Of a stretch of DNA of 64,000 nucleotides, positions 1-8,257 are shown in pieces. The notes under the pieces are model-generated. The model was not told where the DNA came from and ran no database searches. It saw only the letters and a program-made list of their open reading frames with translations. Every line of letters begins with the position of its first letter. The stretch's first letter is position 1. Source of the stretch: Kitasatospora phosalacinea (lineage in GTDB: Bacteria > Actinomycetota > Actinomycetes > Streptomycetales > Streptomycetaceae); NCBI RefSeq assembly GCF_000716545.1, contig NZ_JNWZ01000021.1, positions 62,001-126,000 of the forward strand. The letters run 5' to 3'. The position numbers were made by a program, and so were the translations under genes.

Positions 1-843
1 GTCACCGTCGTCCCCGAGATCGACATGCCGGGCCACACCCGGGCCGCCCTCGCCGCCTACCCCCACCTGGGCAACCGCCCCGAGCGGCGGCTCGACGTGT
101 GGACCGACTGGGGCGTGTGCGAGACGGTGCTCGGCGTGCACGAGGAGGCGCTGGCGTTCTGCCGCGCCGTGCTGGACGAGACGATGCAGCTGTTCCCCTC
201 CCGCTACGTCCACCTCGGCGGGGACGAGTGCCCCACCACCGAGTGGGAGAACAGCCCCGCCGCCCGCCACCGGGCCGCCCAACTCGGCCTCGCCGCCCCC
301 GCCCACCTGCGCGGCTGGTTCCTCGGCGAGACCGGCCGGCACCTGCTGGACGCCGGCCGCGTCCCGGTCTGCTGGGCCGAGACCGACGGCGCCACCCTCC
401 CCGTCGAGTTCACCGTGATGCCCTGGCGGGACGTCGAGCACGGCCGGGAAGCCGCCCGGCGCGGCCACGACGTGGTGATGGCCCCGCACCGCGCCACCTA
501 CCTCGACTACCCGCAGAGCACCCACCCCGACGAGCCGCTCGGCCAGGCCGGGTACGTCGTCGACCTGCCCACCGTCCACGCCCACCGGGCCGCCCCCGCG
601 CACTGGGACGAGAGCGAACGCGCCCGGGTGCTCGGCACCCAGGCCCAGCTGTGGAGCGAGTTCGTCACCACCGCCGAGCACTTCGACTACCTCGCCTACC
701 CCCGGCTGTGCGCCGTCGCCGACCGGGCGTGGAACCCCGACAGCGACTACGTCCGGGACTTCCTGCCCGCCCTCGCCGCGCACCGCCCCCGCCTCGCCGC
801 CCTCGGCGTCCACCACGCCGAACGCGAACCGCTCACCGTCTGA
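1..843 (+). CDS. Beta-N-acetylhexosaminidase, GH20 (3' part)
   Basis: This is the C-terminal 280 residues of a family 20 hexosaminidase, which removes terminal GlcNAc/GalNAc from chitin-type and other glycans. The reading frame is open at the window edge, so the N-terminal part lies outside. It starts inside the conserved strand VVPEIDMPGH. The catalytic Asp-Glu pair of GH20 is visible in HLGGDECP, and the substrate-lining Trp in QLWSEFV follows near the end. The stop is TGA at 841-843. The next gene, a secreted CBM3-GH16 protein, follows on the same strand after 140 bases, so both may belong to one polysaccharide-degradation locus. Signal peptide and start cannot be judged here. Confidence 0.93.
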   Translation, partial: VTVVPEIDMPGHTRAALAAYPHLGNRPERRLDVWTDWGVCETVLGVHEEALAFCRAVLDETMQLFPSRYVHLGGDECPTTEWENSPAARHRAAQLGLAAPAHLRGWFLGETGRHLLDAGRVPVCWAETDGATLPVEFTVMPWRDVEHGREAARRGHDVVMAPHRATYLDYPQSTHPDEPLGQAGYVVDLPTVHAHRAAPAHWDESERARVLGTQAQLWSEFVTTAEHFDYLAYPRLCAVADRAWNPDSDYVRDFLPALAAHRPRLAALGVHHAEREPLTV

Positions 844-983
844 GCACCCCCACAGACCCGGCCGCTCACCCGCGGCCGACCGCAGCACGCGGACCACCTC
901 CGCCGCCGCACCCCGCACGTGCACCGCCGGAACGTCCCGCCGCCCCGCCGCACCGCGGGGCTCCCCCCACGGAAGGAACCACC

Positions 984-2453
984 GTGTCCGCACGCCCCCG
1001 CACGACCGGCCGGCGCGCCCGGCTCGCCGCGGCCGCCGCGATCGCCGCGGCCGGCCTGGCCGCCACCGCGCTGACCGTCGCCCCCGCGTCCGCCGCCGAC
1101 GCGTTCAGCGTCCAGTACCGCACCAGCGCCTCCGGCGCGACCGCCGACCAGACCGAACCCTGGCTGCAGGTCACCAACACCGGCAGCACCACCGTCCCGC
1201 TCAGCCGGATCACCCTGCGCTACTACTTCAAGTCCGACGGCCCGCCGGTCAGCTACCGCTTCGCCTGCTCCTGGGCGGTCAAGGGCTGCGCCAACATCAC
1301 CGGCACCTTCGGCTTCGGCACCCTGGCCAACCCCACCGCCACCGCCGACCGCTACCTGGAGATCGGCTTCACCGCCGGCGCCGGCTCGCTCGCCCCCGGC
1401 CAGTCCACCGGCGACATGCAGCTGCGCTTCTACCGCTCCGACTGGCAGACCCTCACCCAGTCCGACGACTACTCCTTCAGCGGCTCCCAGACCGGCTACG
1501 CCAACTGGCAGAAGGTCACCCTCCAGGAGGACGGCGCCCTGATCTGGGGCACCGCCCCCACCGGCAACAACCCGTCCCCGTCGCCGAGCTCCCCGCCCTC
1601 GCCGTCGCCGTCCGGCTCCACCTCCACCCCGCCGGTCGACCCGAACGCGCCCGTCCTGTTCGACGACTTCTCCTACAACACCAGCGCCGACGCCGCCGTC
1701 CAGCAGCACGGCTGGACCGTCAAGTCCGGCCAGGGCGGCCCCGGCGTCGCCGGCGCCACCTGGTCCCCGGCCGACGTCACCTTCCCGACCGTCGGCGGCA
1801 GCAAGGTGCTCAACCTGCGCCTGACCACCGACGGCACGGCCTCCGGCACCAAGGAGACCGAGATCCAGACCACCGCGCGCAAGTTCAAGAACGGCACCTA
1901 CGCGGCCCGGGTCAAGTTCGCCGACGCCCCCAACAGCGGCCCCGACGGCGACCACGTCAACCAGACCTTCTTCGCCTTCACCCCGCTCAACGCCCCGATG
2001 GACCCCGACTACAGCGAGCAGGACTTCGAGTACCTGCCCAACGGCGGCTGGGGCGAGCAGAGCGACATCATGTACGAGACCACCTGGGAGACCTACAACC
2101 CCGACCCGTGGAACGCCGTCAACACCCACGGCGAACAGCGCCAGTCCTACGACGGCTGGCACCTGCTGCAGTTCACCATCGACAACAGCAGCGTCACCTA
2201 CTACATCGACGGCCAGGTCGTCGCCGCCCACGGCGAGCCCTACCTGCCCGAGACCCCGCAGTTCATCGACTTCAACCACTGGCTGATCGACCTGGCCGGG
2301 CAGTACTCCACGACGCCGCGCTCGTACGACCAGCAGGTCGACTACGTGTACTTCGTCAAGGACCAGGTGCTCAGCCCCGCCCAGGTCGCCTCGAACGTCG
2401 CCGCGCTGCGCTCGGCCGGCACCGCCTTCAAGGACACCGTCCCCGGCAGCTGA
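984..2453 (+). CDS. Secreted CBM3-GH16 family glycoside hydrolase
   Basis: This is a 489-residue exported carbohydrate-active enzyme. The start is GTG 984, preceded by GGAAGGA and followed at once by an Arg-rich n-region, an Ala-rich hydrophobic core and a cleavage site near APASAADA. Residues about 35-190 resemble a family 3 cellulose-binding module (PWLQVTNTGSTTVPLSRITLRYY). A Pro/Ser/Thr linker covers about 195-222. The C-terminal domain is GH16-like: E345, D347 and E349 form an ExDxE signature (YSEQDFEY), and a jelly-roll strand YYIDGQVV follows. GH16 enzymes cut beta-1,3/1,4-glucans, galactans or xyloglucan; the true substrate cannot be read from sequence. The CBM3 suggests it acts on cellulose-containing plant cell walls. 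An 11-bp hairpin lies just after the gene. Confidence 0.85.
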   Translation: MSARPRTTGRRARLAAAAAIAAAGLAATALTVAPASAADAFSVQYRTSASGATADQTEPWLQVTNTGSTTVPLSRITLRYYFKSDGPPVSYRFACSWAVKGCANITGTFGFGTLANPTATADRYLEIGFTAGAGSLAPGQSTGDMQLRFYRSDWQTLTQSDDYSFSGSQTGYANWQKVTLQEDGALIWGTAPTGNNPSPSPSSPPSPSPSGSTSTPPVDPNAPVLFDDFSYNTSADAAVQQHGWTVKSGQGGPGVAGATWSPADVTFPTVGGSKVLNLRLTTDGTASGTKETEIQTTARKFKNGTYAARVKFADAPNSGPDGDHVNQTFFAFTPLNAPMDPDYSEQDFEYLPNGGWGEQSDIMYETTWETYNPDPWNAVNTHGEQRQSYDGWHLLQFTIDNSSVTYYIDGQVVAAHGEPYLPETPQFIDFNHWLIDLAGQYSTTPRSYDQQVDYVYFVKDQVLSPAQVASNVAALRSAGTAFKDTVPGS

Positions 2454-2472
2454 CGCCCCCGCACCAGGTGCC

Positions 2473-2497
2473 CCGCCCCGCCCGCCGGGCGGGGCGG
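2473..2497 (+). terminator. GC hairpin after CBM3-GH16 gene
   Basis: An 11-bp perfect inverted repeat (CCGCCCCGCCC, 3-base loop, complement) begins 20 bases after the stop. There is no T-run, as is usual for actinomycete terminators. Confidence 0.6.
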
Positions 2498-2558
2498 ACC
2501 CCCGCCCCGCGCCGGCGAACCCCTTGGAGAAACAACGGACATGGTGATCTCCGGACAG

Positions 2559-2582
2559 TATGATCGCGAATCATTTCGATCA
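2559..2582 (+). promoter_or_regulatory. Candidate -10 box with overlapping dyad
   Basis: TATGAT (2559-2564) is a near-consensus -10 hexamer, 29 bases before the ATG at 2594. It overlaps a dyad TGATCG-N10-CGATCA (2561-2582), placed where a repressor would block the promoter of the membrane-protein/multicopper-oxidase pair. The identity of any regulator is unknown. Confidence 0.45.
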
Positions 2583-2593
2583 CGGGGGATACC

Positions 2594-3073
2594 ATGTCCG
2601 ACCACCGAGAACCACCCCGCTGGCCACTGATCGCCCTCCGGGTGACGGCCGGCCTCACCGCCCTGCTGGCCCTGCTCATGCCGTTCCTGGCCGGCGGATT
2701 CCTACAGGGCTACTACCCGCTGCTGGACGCCCACCGGCAGACCGCGCTGGTGCTGTCCTCCACGGCCCTGCTGGCCGCCGTCGCCGGCGTGCTGGTGCGG
2801 CGCCTCTCGCGCGGCCCCAGCGGCCCGGCCGTCCAGTACGGGGTGCTCACCCTGCTGTGCATCGTGCAGTACTCCCTCGGCGACGAGCGGATCCTGCTGC
2901 TGCACGTCCCGCTCGGCGTGGGCGTGTTCGTGATGGCGGAGAAGTCCGTGGTGGAGGCGTTCAAGGCGAAGGCCGGGAGCGCCGACACGGAGGACCGGGC
3001 CGCCGACCCGAAGGCCGGGAGCGCCGACGCGGAGGACCGGGCCGGGGACGCCGCCACGGCGGGTGCCGAGTGA
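2594..3073 (+). CDS. Small integral membrane protein, DUF-type
   Basis: This 159-residue protein has about four hydrophobic segments (roughly 12-35, 50-70, 80-95, 98-115) and a charged cytosol-like tail. I do not recognise a named family. The tail contains two copies of a 14-residue Ala/Asp/Glu unit (KAGSAD.EDRA) encoded by a 42-bp direct repeat at 2969-3052. Its stop codon overlaps the GTG start of the multicopper oxidase (GTGA at 3070-3073), so the two are probably translated together and may act together at the membrane. The start ATG lies after GGGGGATACC. Confidence 0.75.
   Translation: MSDHREPPRWPLIALRVTAGLTALLALLMPFLAGGFLQGYYPLLDAHRQTALVLSSTALLAAVAGVLVRRLSRGPSGPAVQYGVLTLLCIVQYSLGDERILLLHVPLGVGVFVMAEKSVVEAFKAKAGSADTEDRAADPKAGSADAEDRAGDAATAGAE
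2969..3052 (+). repeat. 42-bp in-frame tandem duplication
   Basis: Two 42-bp units (2969-3010 and 3011-3052) differ at a few positions. They duplicate 14 residues in the hydrophilic tail of the membrane protein and keep the frame. Confidence 0.85.
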
Positions 3074-4635
3074 GCGCCCCGCTGAGCAGGCGCCGACTGC
3101 TGGGCGCCGGCGGCGTCGCCGCGCTCGGACTGGGCGCGGCCTTCGGCCTCCCGCCGCTGATGAACCGGCTGCTGCCCGGCGGCGAACCCGGCAGACTGCT
3201 GCGCAGCGCCCTGCCGCTGCCCGCCCGCCACACGGCCGAACTGCCCGTCCCCGCCGTGCTGGAGCCCGTCCGCAGCGACGCCGGCGCCGACTACTACGAG
3301 ATCACCGCGCGCCGGGCCACCGCCCGCCTGCTGCCCGGCCACGACACCGAGGTGTGGGGCTACCAGGGCACCTTCCCCGGCCCGACCGTCGAATCGCGCA
3401 GCGGCCGGCGCACCGTCATCACCCACCGCAGCGAACTGCCCCGCCCCACCGCCGTCCACCTGCACGGCGGCCACACCCCGCACGACAGCGACGGCCACCC
3501 GCTCGACCTGGTCGGCACCGCCGGCCACCACGACATGGCGGGCATGCCGGGGATGGCGGACGCACCGGGCCTCGACGGGGCCACCGTCCTGCCGCAGCGC
3601 GACCACACCTACCCGATGGCGCAGCGCGCCGCCACGCTCTGGTACCACGACCACACCATGGGCTTCACCGGCCCGCAGGTCTACCGCGGCCTGGCCGGCT
3701 TCCACCTGGTGCGCGACGAGGAGGAGGCCGCGCTCGGGCTCCCGCAGGGCCCGCGCGAACTGCCGCTGATGATCGTCGACCGCTCGTTCGCCGCCGACGG
3801 CTCCTTCGCGTACCCGGAACTCCCCGGCGGCGCCCCGGGCGTGCCGGACGCCTACATGAACGGCGTGCTGGGCGACGTGATGCTGGTCAACGGCGCGCCC
3901 TGGCCGCTGGCCCGGGTCGACCGCGCCTGGTACCGGCTGCGGCTGCTCAACGCCTCCAACGCCCGGCGGCTGCGGCTGTCGCTGGACCCGCAGCCGGGCG
4001 GCGGCGGGGCGCTGGTGCAGATCGGCTCCGACGGCGGCCTGCTGGAACGCCCGCTGCGCCACGACTCGGTCGACCTCGCGCCCGCCGAACGCTGCGACGT
4101 GCTGGTCGACTTCTCCCGCTACCCCGCCGGGACGCGGGTGCGGCTGCGCAACCGGCTCGGCGACGGCCCCACCGGCGAGGTGATGGCCTTCGAGGTCGGC
4201 TCCGCGGCCGACGACGGCTTCCGCCTCCCCGAGAAGCTCTCCACCGTCGAGCGGCTCGACCCCGCCAAGGCCGTCAACACCCGCACCTTCGTGTTCCGGA
4301 AGGGCGAGCGGTACTGGACCGTCAACGGCCGGGAGTACCGGCCCGGGCGCTCGATCGCCGCCCCCCGGCTCGGGCAGATCGAGGTCTGGCGCTTCGTCAC
4401 CGACTTCCACCACCCCGTCCACCTGCACCTCGACCCGTTCCAGGTGCTCGGCCGGGCCGGCGGCCGGCCCGGCGCCAACGACGCCGGCTGGAAGGACACC
4501 GTCGACGTGCTGCCCGCCCAGGGCGTCGAGGTCGCCGTCCGGTTCACCGACTACGCCGGGCGGTTCCTGCTGCACTGCCACAACCTCGAACACGAGGACA
4601 TGGCGATGATGGCCGAGTTCACCACCACCGAGTAG
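3070..4635 (+). CDS. Tat-exported CotA-like multicopper oxidase
   Basis: This 521-residue copper oxidase couples oxidation of phenols, bilirubin-like compounds or metal ions to reduction of O2 to water. The N-terminus LSRRRLLGAGG is a twin-arginine signal, so export occurs folded with copper. All four copper motifs are present: HLHGG (130-134), WYHDH (191-195), HPVHLH near 440, and HCHNLEHEDMAMM near the C-terminus, with Cys for the T1 site. Spacing and the HTPHDSDG extension match the CotA/bilirubin-oxidase/phenoxazinone-synthase branch. A short His/Met-rich loop (HHDMAGMPGM, about 153-162) lies between the first two motifs and may bind Cu(I). GTG 3070 was chosen because it overlaps the upstream stop and opens the Tat signal. 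Confidence 0.92.
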   Translation: MSAPLSRRRLLGAGGVAALGLGAAFGLPPLMNRLLPGGEPGRLLRSALPLPARHTAELPVPAVLEPVRSDAGADYYEITARRATARLLPGHDTEVWGYQGTFPGPTVESRSGRRTVITHRSELPRPTAVHLHGGHTPHDSDGHPLDLVGTAGHHDMAGMPGMADAPGLDGATVLPQRDHTYPMAQRAATLWYHDHTMGFTGPQVYRGLAGFHLVRDEEEAALGLPQGPRELPLMIVDRSFAADGSFAYPELPGGAPGVPDAYMNGVLGDVMLVNGAPWPLARVDRAWYRLRLLNASNARRLRLSLDPQPGGGGALVQIGSDGGLLERPLRHDSVDLAPAERCDVLVDFSRYPAGTRVRLRNRLGDGPTGEVMAFEVGSAADDGFRLPEKLSTVERLDPAKAVNTRTFVFRKGERYWTVNGREYRPGRSIAAPRLGQIEVWRFVTDFHHPVHLHLDPFQVLGRAGGRPGANDAGWKDTVDVLPAQGVEVAVRFTDYAGRFLLHCHNLEHEDMAMMAEFTTTE

Positions 4636-4641
4636 CCGCCC

Positions 4642-4687
4642 GGCGGCGCCCCGGACCCCTCCCGTCGGCGGGGCCCGGGGCGCCGCC
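4642..4687. terminator. Bidirectional hairpin between convergent genes
   Basis: A 13-bp perfect inverted repeat (arms 4642-4654 and 4675-4687) fills the gap between the multicopper oxidase and the convergent monooxygenase. Confidence 0.65.
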
Positions 4688-4701
4688 GCGCGCGGGCCCG
4701 G

Positions 4702-5859
4702 TCAGCCCAGCCGGGGCGGCGTCCAGGCGTGGTGGCGCAGGATCATGCGCACGGCGGTGCGCGAAGGGGTCAGCCGCATCGCGGTGTTGCGCAGCGCGAC
4801 GGCCAGCGGGTTGGCCAACTGGTGGCCCATCCGGCCGGCCTGCCGGGCCGCCCGGGCGACCGATTGGCTGCGCGGGCGGCGCTCGGCGTCGTAGCGGGCC
4901 AGGGCGGCTTCGACGGTCGGCCCGGCGGCGAGGGCCGCGGCCAGGGTGACCGCGTCCTCCAGGGCCTGGCAGGCGCCCTGGCCGAGGTTCGGGGTCATCG
5001 CGTGCGCCGCGTCGCCGAGCAGGGCGACCCGGCCGACCGCGAACGCGGGCAGCGGGGTGCGCAGTTCGTCGACGTCGTGGTGGAGCACGTCGCCGGGACG
5101 GGTCGCGTCGAGCAGCGCCGGGATCGGGTCGTGCCAGCCGCGGAAGCGGCGGCGCAGTTCGGCGAGCGGGTCAGCGAAGCGCGTCCGCGCGGGCAGCGTG
5201 AGCACCGCGTGCCACTCGGCCCGCCCGTCGTTGAAGGCGATGTGCCCGAACTCGGCACCGCGCCCCCAGGTCAGCTCGAAGTCGGTGCGGAGGTCGACGG
5301 CCCGCTCGGTGATGGCGCGCAGCACGGTCGACCCGCTGTAGACGGGGCCCGGGTGGTCCGGGAAGAGCGCGCGGCGCACCCGGCTGCCGATGCCGTCGGC
5401 CGCCACCACGAGGTCGGCCTCCAGGACGGTGCCGCCGCACACCACCCGGACCGGCGCCGGGCCGTCCGTTCGGACCTCCTCGGCCTCCGCGCCGGCCAGC
5501 AGGCAGTCGGCGGGCAGGGCCTCGCGCAGCAGCCGGTGCAGGACGGAGCGCGGTACGCCCGTGATCGGGGTCCCCACCGCCGCCTCCAGCGCCGCGCCGT
5601 CCATCCGGGCCAGCCAGCCGCCGCCCGGGGTGCGGGTGCCGCCCGCGTACTGGCCCCGGGAGGCCGCCCGCACCGCCGCGCCGACGCCGAGCTCGTCCAG
5701 CGCCCGCAGGCCGTTGGCGGCCAGCGAGATGCCCGCCCCCGCGTCGTCCAGGACCGGCGCGCGCTCGACGACCGTCACCTTCCAACCGGTGCGGTGCAGG
5801 CCGATCGCCGCGGCCAGCCCGCCGATGCCGCCGCCGACGACCACTGCGGTACCGCCCAT
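4702..5859 (-). CDS. FAD-dependent aromatic monooxygenase (PHBH type)
   Basis: This 385-residue group A flavoprotein monooxygenase hydroxylates aromatic or polyketide substrates using NAD(P)H and O2. The N-terminal Rossmann motif VVVGGGIGGLAAAIGLHRTG ends in the acidic residue of VVER. The second FAD motif GRVALLGDAAHAMTPNLGQG is intact, followed by ACQALEDAVTLA. Length is normal for the 3-hydroxybenzoate/salicylate/zeaxanthin-epoxidase-like group; the substrate is unknown. The start ATG 5859 is the first Met before the Rossmann strand. It is divergent from a TetR regulator, and both share an operator-bearing 70-bp gap, so the TetR protein is the likely repressor and the enzyme substrate or a related phenolic the likely inducer. 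Confidence 0.88.
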   Translation of the reverse strand: MGGTAVVVGGGIGGLAAAIGLHRTGWKVTVVERAPVLDDAGAGISLAANGLRALDELGVGAAVRAASRGQYAGGTRTPGGGWLARMDGAALEAAVGTPITGVPRSVLHRLLREALPADCLLAGAEAEEVRTDGPAPVRVVCGGTVLEADLVVAADGIGSRVRRALFPDHPGPVYSGSTVLRAITERAVDLRTDFELTWGRGAEFGHIAFNDGRAEWHAVLTLPARTRFADPLAELRRRFRGWHDPIPALLDATRPGDVLHHDVDELRTPLPAFAVGRVALLGDAAHAMTPNLGQGACQALEDAVTLAAALAAGPTVEAALARYDAERRPRSQSVARAARQAGRMGHQLANPLAVALRNTAMRLTPSRTAVRMILRHHAWTPPRLG

Positions 5860-5872
5860 GCCGACCTCCAGG

Positions 5873-5924
5873 TTTTCTACATCTGTAGAAGAGACCCTAG
5901 CGGACGCCCTACAGGTGTAGAAAA
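5873..5924. promoter_or_regulatory. TetR operator pair between monooxygenase and tetR
   Basis: TTCTACATCTGTAGAA (5875-5890) is an interrupted palindrome. A second copy, CTACAGGTGTAGAAAA (5909-5924), is the inverted complement of 5873-5888 with one mismatch. The two sites flank the centre of the divergent intergenic region, so the adjacent TetR-family product could silence both genes by binding them. Confidence 0.75.
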
Positions 5925-5929
5925 GAGCC

Positions 5930-6487
5930 ATGACCCCCGACCGGCGCACCCTCCTCGCGGACACCGCCCTCGACGTGCTCGCCGACGAGGGGATCCGCGG
6001 CCTCACCCACCGCGCGGTCGACCGCGCGGCGGGCCTGCCCCCCGGCACCACCTCGGCGTACTTCCGCACCCGGTCCGCGCTGCTCACCGGACTCGTCCGG
6101 CGCCTGGTCCAGCTCGACCAGGCCGAACTGCAGGAGCTCGCCGAACGGCTGCCCGCCCCCCGCACCGCCCGTGACCTGGTGGACGGCGTCGTCCTGCTCG
6201 CCCGGCACCGGCTCACCGGCGAAGGCCGCCGCCGCTCGCTCGCCCGCTACGCCTGCACCGTCGAGAGCGTCCGCGACCCGGAGCTGCGGGACATCCTCGT
6301 CCCCCGCGAGAACGCCGGCCGGGAGTCCGTCCGGCTCTTCCTCGCCGCGCACGGCGTGGCGGACGTCGAGACCCGCGGCCGGGTCCTGCTCTCCTGCGTC
6401 GACGGCCTGGTCTTCGACGCACTGGTGAACGGCGGCGAGGTGCCGCGCGAAGCCGTCGAAGGACTGGTCGCCGCCGCCCTGCGGTAG
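5930..6487 (+). CDS. TetR-family transcriptional regulator
   Basis: This 185-residue regulator has an N-terminal helix-turn-helix at about residues 10-50: ALDVLADEGIRGLTHRAVDRAAGLPPGTTSAYF, ending in the typical TetR recognition helix and F/Y. The C-terminal ligand domain begins with RTRSALLTGLVRRL and is poorly conserved, as expected. It is transcribed away from the flavin monooxygenase and starts 6 bases after a near-perfect operator half, which predicts autorepression. The start ATG 5930 follows AAAAGAG. Confidence 0.9.
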   Translation: MTPDRRTLLADTALDVLADEGIRGLTHRAVDRAAGLPPGTTSAYFRTRSALLTGLVRRLVQLDQAELQELAERLPAPRTARDLVDGVVLLARHRLTGEGRRRSLARYACTVESVRDPELRDILVPRENAGRESVRLFLAAHGVADVETRGRVLLSCVDGLVFDALVNGGEVPREAVEGLVAAALR

Positions 6488-6516
6488 CCCGGGCCCGGGC
6501 CGTCCGGACCGGCCGG

Positions 6517-6522
6517 TAGGGT
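6517..6522 (+). promoter_or_regulatory. -10 box TAGGGT for Nudix gene
   Basis: TAGGGT matches the actinomycete TANNNT -10 consensus and lies 33 bases before the chosen ATG. A transcript starting near 6529 would include the GGGGGAG ribosome-binding site at 6543-6549. Confidence 0.5.
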
Positions 6523-6555
6523 CGGGGGACAGGCGTGCGAACGGGGGAGCGGGGC

Positions 6556-6990
6556 ATGGGGACGGAGCACCGGCAGTCGGTCCGGCAGGCCCGGGAGGAC
6601 GGCATCGAGGCGCTGCTGGGCGGGGTGGCCGTCCTCGACGGCAGCGGGCGCGTCCTGCTGGTGCGGCGCAACCCGGACGACCACTTCGGCGGCCTGTGGG
6701 AGATCCCCGGCGGCTCGCTCGAACCCGGCGAGGAACCGCCGGCCGGCGCCGCCCGCGAACTCGCCGAGGAGACCGGGCTCACCGGCCTCGACCTGGCCTA
6801 CCTGCACGCCGCCGACTTCACCAGCCGGCGCGGCCTGCGCACCCGCCAGTTCGCCTACACCGCCACCGTCCCCGACGGCACCCCCGTCACGCTCACCGAG
6901 CACGACGCCCACCGCTGGGTGCCGCTCGACGCCCTCCCGGAGGTCAGCGCCCACCACCGGGAGATCCTCGACCGCCTGCCGCGCGGTTAG
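6556..6990 (+). CDS. Nudix hydrolase
   Basis: This 144-residue enzyme hydrolyses a nucleoside diphosphate linked to another moiety. The complete Nudix box is present at about residues 50-72 as GGSLEPGEEPPAGAARELAEETGL, matching GX5EX7REUXEEXGU with both metal-binding Glu residues. The sequence before it, GLWEIPGG, is typical. ATG 6556 is preferred over the in-frame GTG 6535 because GGGGGAG sits 6 bases upstream of it. The gene stands alone, and its substrate (oxidised nucleotide, ADP-ribose or other) cannot be told. Confidence 0.85.
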   Translation: MGTEHRQSVRQAREDGIEALLGGVAVLDGSGRVLLVRRNPDDHFGGLWEIPGGSLEPGEEPPAGAARELAEETGLTGLDLAYLHAADFTSRRGLRTRQFAYTATVPDGTPVTLTEHDAHRWVPLDALPEVSAHHREILDRLPRG

Positions 6991-7207
6991 ATCCCCGCTG
7001 GGGTCACCACCCTGGCGTTCCGTCACCGCCGGGGCGGGCGGATCGCCCGGGCGGGGAGCCGGGCTGGCCGATCGGGTGACAGTGCGTCAACGAAGCGATA
7101 GGCGGGCGGCCGCCCTGGTGATGGCTGAGCGTGACCGCCGATCGGTTCGGCGGCCGCCCCGACCCACGGGCGCCCCACCCCTCCAGCAGGATCCGAGCAG
7201 GAGAGAC

Positions 7208-7705
7208 ATGCCCCGCACCCCCTGGCGCCGCCGCCTCCCGGCGGCCCTCGCCGTCCCCGCCAGCGTCCTCGCCCTGAGCGCCGCCGCCCCCGTGCCGGGC
7301 CCGGCCCCAGGCCCCGCTGCGATGCCGCCCGCCGCCCGCGACACCGAACCGGTCTGCACCGGCCCCGCCGGGCCCGCGGTCCCCGTCACCGGAGGCACCG
7401 TCACCTGGTGCCCCACCCGGGACGGCGGCCGGCTGCTCTTCACCAACACCGGCCCCGCGACCACCGACCTCTCGCTGGTCGTCCACGACTGCGACGGCGG
7501 CAAGGCCCCCGCCGTGGACGCCGCCAAGTGCGCCGCCACCCTGAAGAGCACCCGCGACGTCATCTGGCGGCAGGTCGCACCCTCGGAATCGGTGCACGCC
7601 GACTTCGCCATCCCGAAGGGCGCCAACGCCCAGGTGTGGTGGACCGCCGACAGCACCGACCGGGCCACCGCCCTCAAACTGCTGGGGACGCCGTGGAACT
7701 CCTGA
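7208..7705 (+). CDS. Small secreted protein of unknown function
   Basis: This 165-residue protein has an N-terminal signal peptide (PWRRRLPAALAVPASVLALSAAAP) and a mature domain of about 125 residues containing four Cys (VCTG, TWCP, HDCDGG, AKCAA) that could form two disulfides. I do not recognise the family. ATG 7208 has GGAG 9 bases upstream. The last 13 bases overlap the start of the next secreted protein, an inhibitor-like gene, so the two are likely co-translated and may form an extracellular pair. Confidence 0.72.
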   Translation: MPRTPWRRRLPAALAVPASVLALSAAAPVPGPAPGPAAMPPAARDTEPVCTGPAGPAVPVTGGTVTWCPTRDGGRLLFTNTGPATTDLSLVVHDCDGGKAPAVDAAKCAATLKSTRDVIWRQVAPSESVHADFAIPKGANAQVWWTADSTDRATALKLLGTPWNS

Positions 7706-8166
7706 CCGCCTCCCGCCCGCTGCGCGCCCTCGCCGCCCTGCTGCTCGCCGCCGCCCCACTGGCCGCCCCGGCCGCCCCCGCGGCGGCCACCCCCGCCCCG
7801 ACGCCCCCCGCCCCGGCCGCCGCCGTCAGCAACCCGCCCGGCGTGCACGTCCTCAACGGCGACGGCCGCGCCCCCCGGCACACCGAATGCCCGGCCGGCT
7901 GGGTCTGCCTCTACGACGGCGCCCACTTCGACCACGCCGCCGTCGCCCTGCTGCCCGGCACCGGAATCACCGACACCGAACGCCTGAACCTCCCCGACGG
8001 CTCCCGGTTCACCGGCGAGGAGGGCGTCTCCGCCTGGATCAACAACTCGCCCGTCACCTACTGCTGGTACCCCGGCAAGGACTACGCGGGCACCGCCGTC
8101 ACGATGGCCCCCGCCACCCGGGGCAACGCCCACGGCAACGCGCTCAAGTCGCTGCGCCCGTGCTGA
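7693..8166 (+). CDS. Secreted peptidase inhibitor-like protein (family I36)
   Basis: This 157-residue exported protein starts at GTG 7693, inside the end of the preceding gene. A signal peptide (RPLRALAALLLAAAPLAAPAAPA) is followed by a Pro/Ala spacer. The C-terminal domain of about 85 residues begins with CPAGWVCLYDGAHF, typical of the beta-gamma-crystallin-like I36/SMI metalloprotease-inhibitor family. The Cys pattern (C..C, C near YCWY, final C) supports an extracellular disulfide-bonded fold. The stop lies in the first unit of a 14-bp tandem repeat. Inhibitor function is inferred from family resemblance only. Confidence 0.72.
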   Translation: MELLTASRPLRALAALLLAAAPLAAPAAPAAATPAPTPPAPAAAVSNPPGVHVLNGDGRAPRHTECPAGWVCLYDGAHFDHAAVALLPGTGITDTERLNLPDGSRFTGEEGVSAWINNSPVTYCWYPGKDYAGTAVTMAPATRGNAHGNALKSLRPC

Positions 8167-8257
8167 GACCCGCCGTGCTGAGGCCCACCGCGCCGAGGCG
8201 GCCGTGCTGAGCCGGCCGTGCTGAGCCGGTCGCATTGAGCCTTCCGCGTTGAACCCG
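8158..8257. repeat. Seven 14-15-bp tandem repeats at the 3' end of the I36-like gene
   Basis: The unit CCGTGCTGAGNCCG recurs seven times (from 8158, 8173, 8188, 8102+100, 8216, 8230 and 8244), with units four and five identical and the outer ones degenerate. The first unit carries the stop codon of the inhibitor-like gene. No hairpin pairing between units is obvious. Confidence 0.8.

Noticed and set aside
99..980. In-frame extension upstream of the CBM3-GH16 gene
   Set aside because: It would place 295 Arg/Pro-rich residues before a proper signal peptide and overlaps the GH20 gene.
8158..8257. CRISPR-like array
   Set aside because: 14-15-bp units directly abut and vary in sequence; there are no unique spacers or cas genes.
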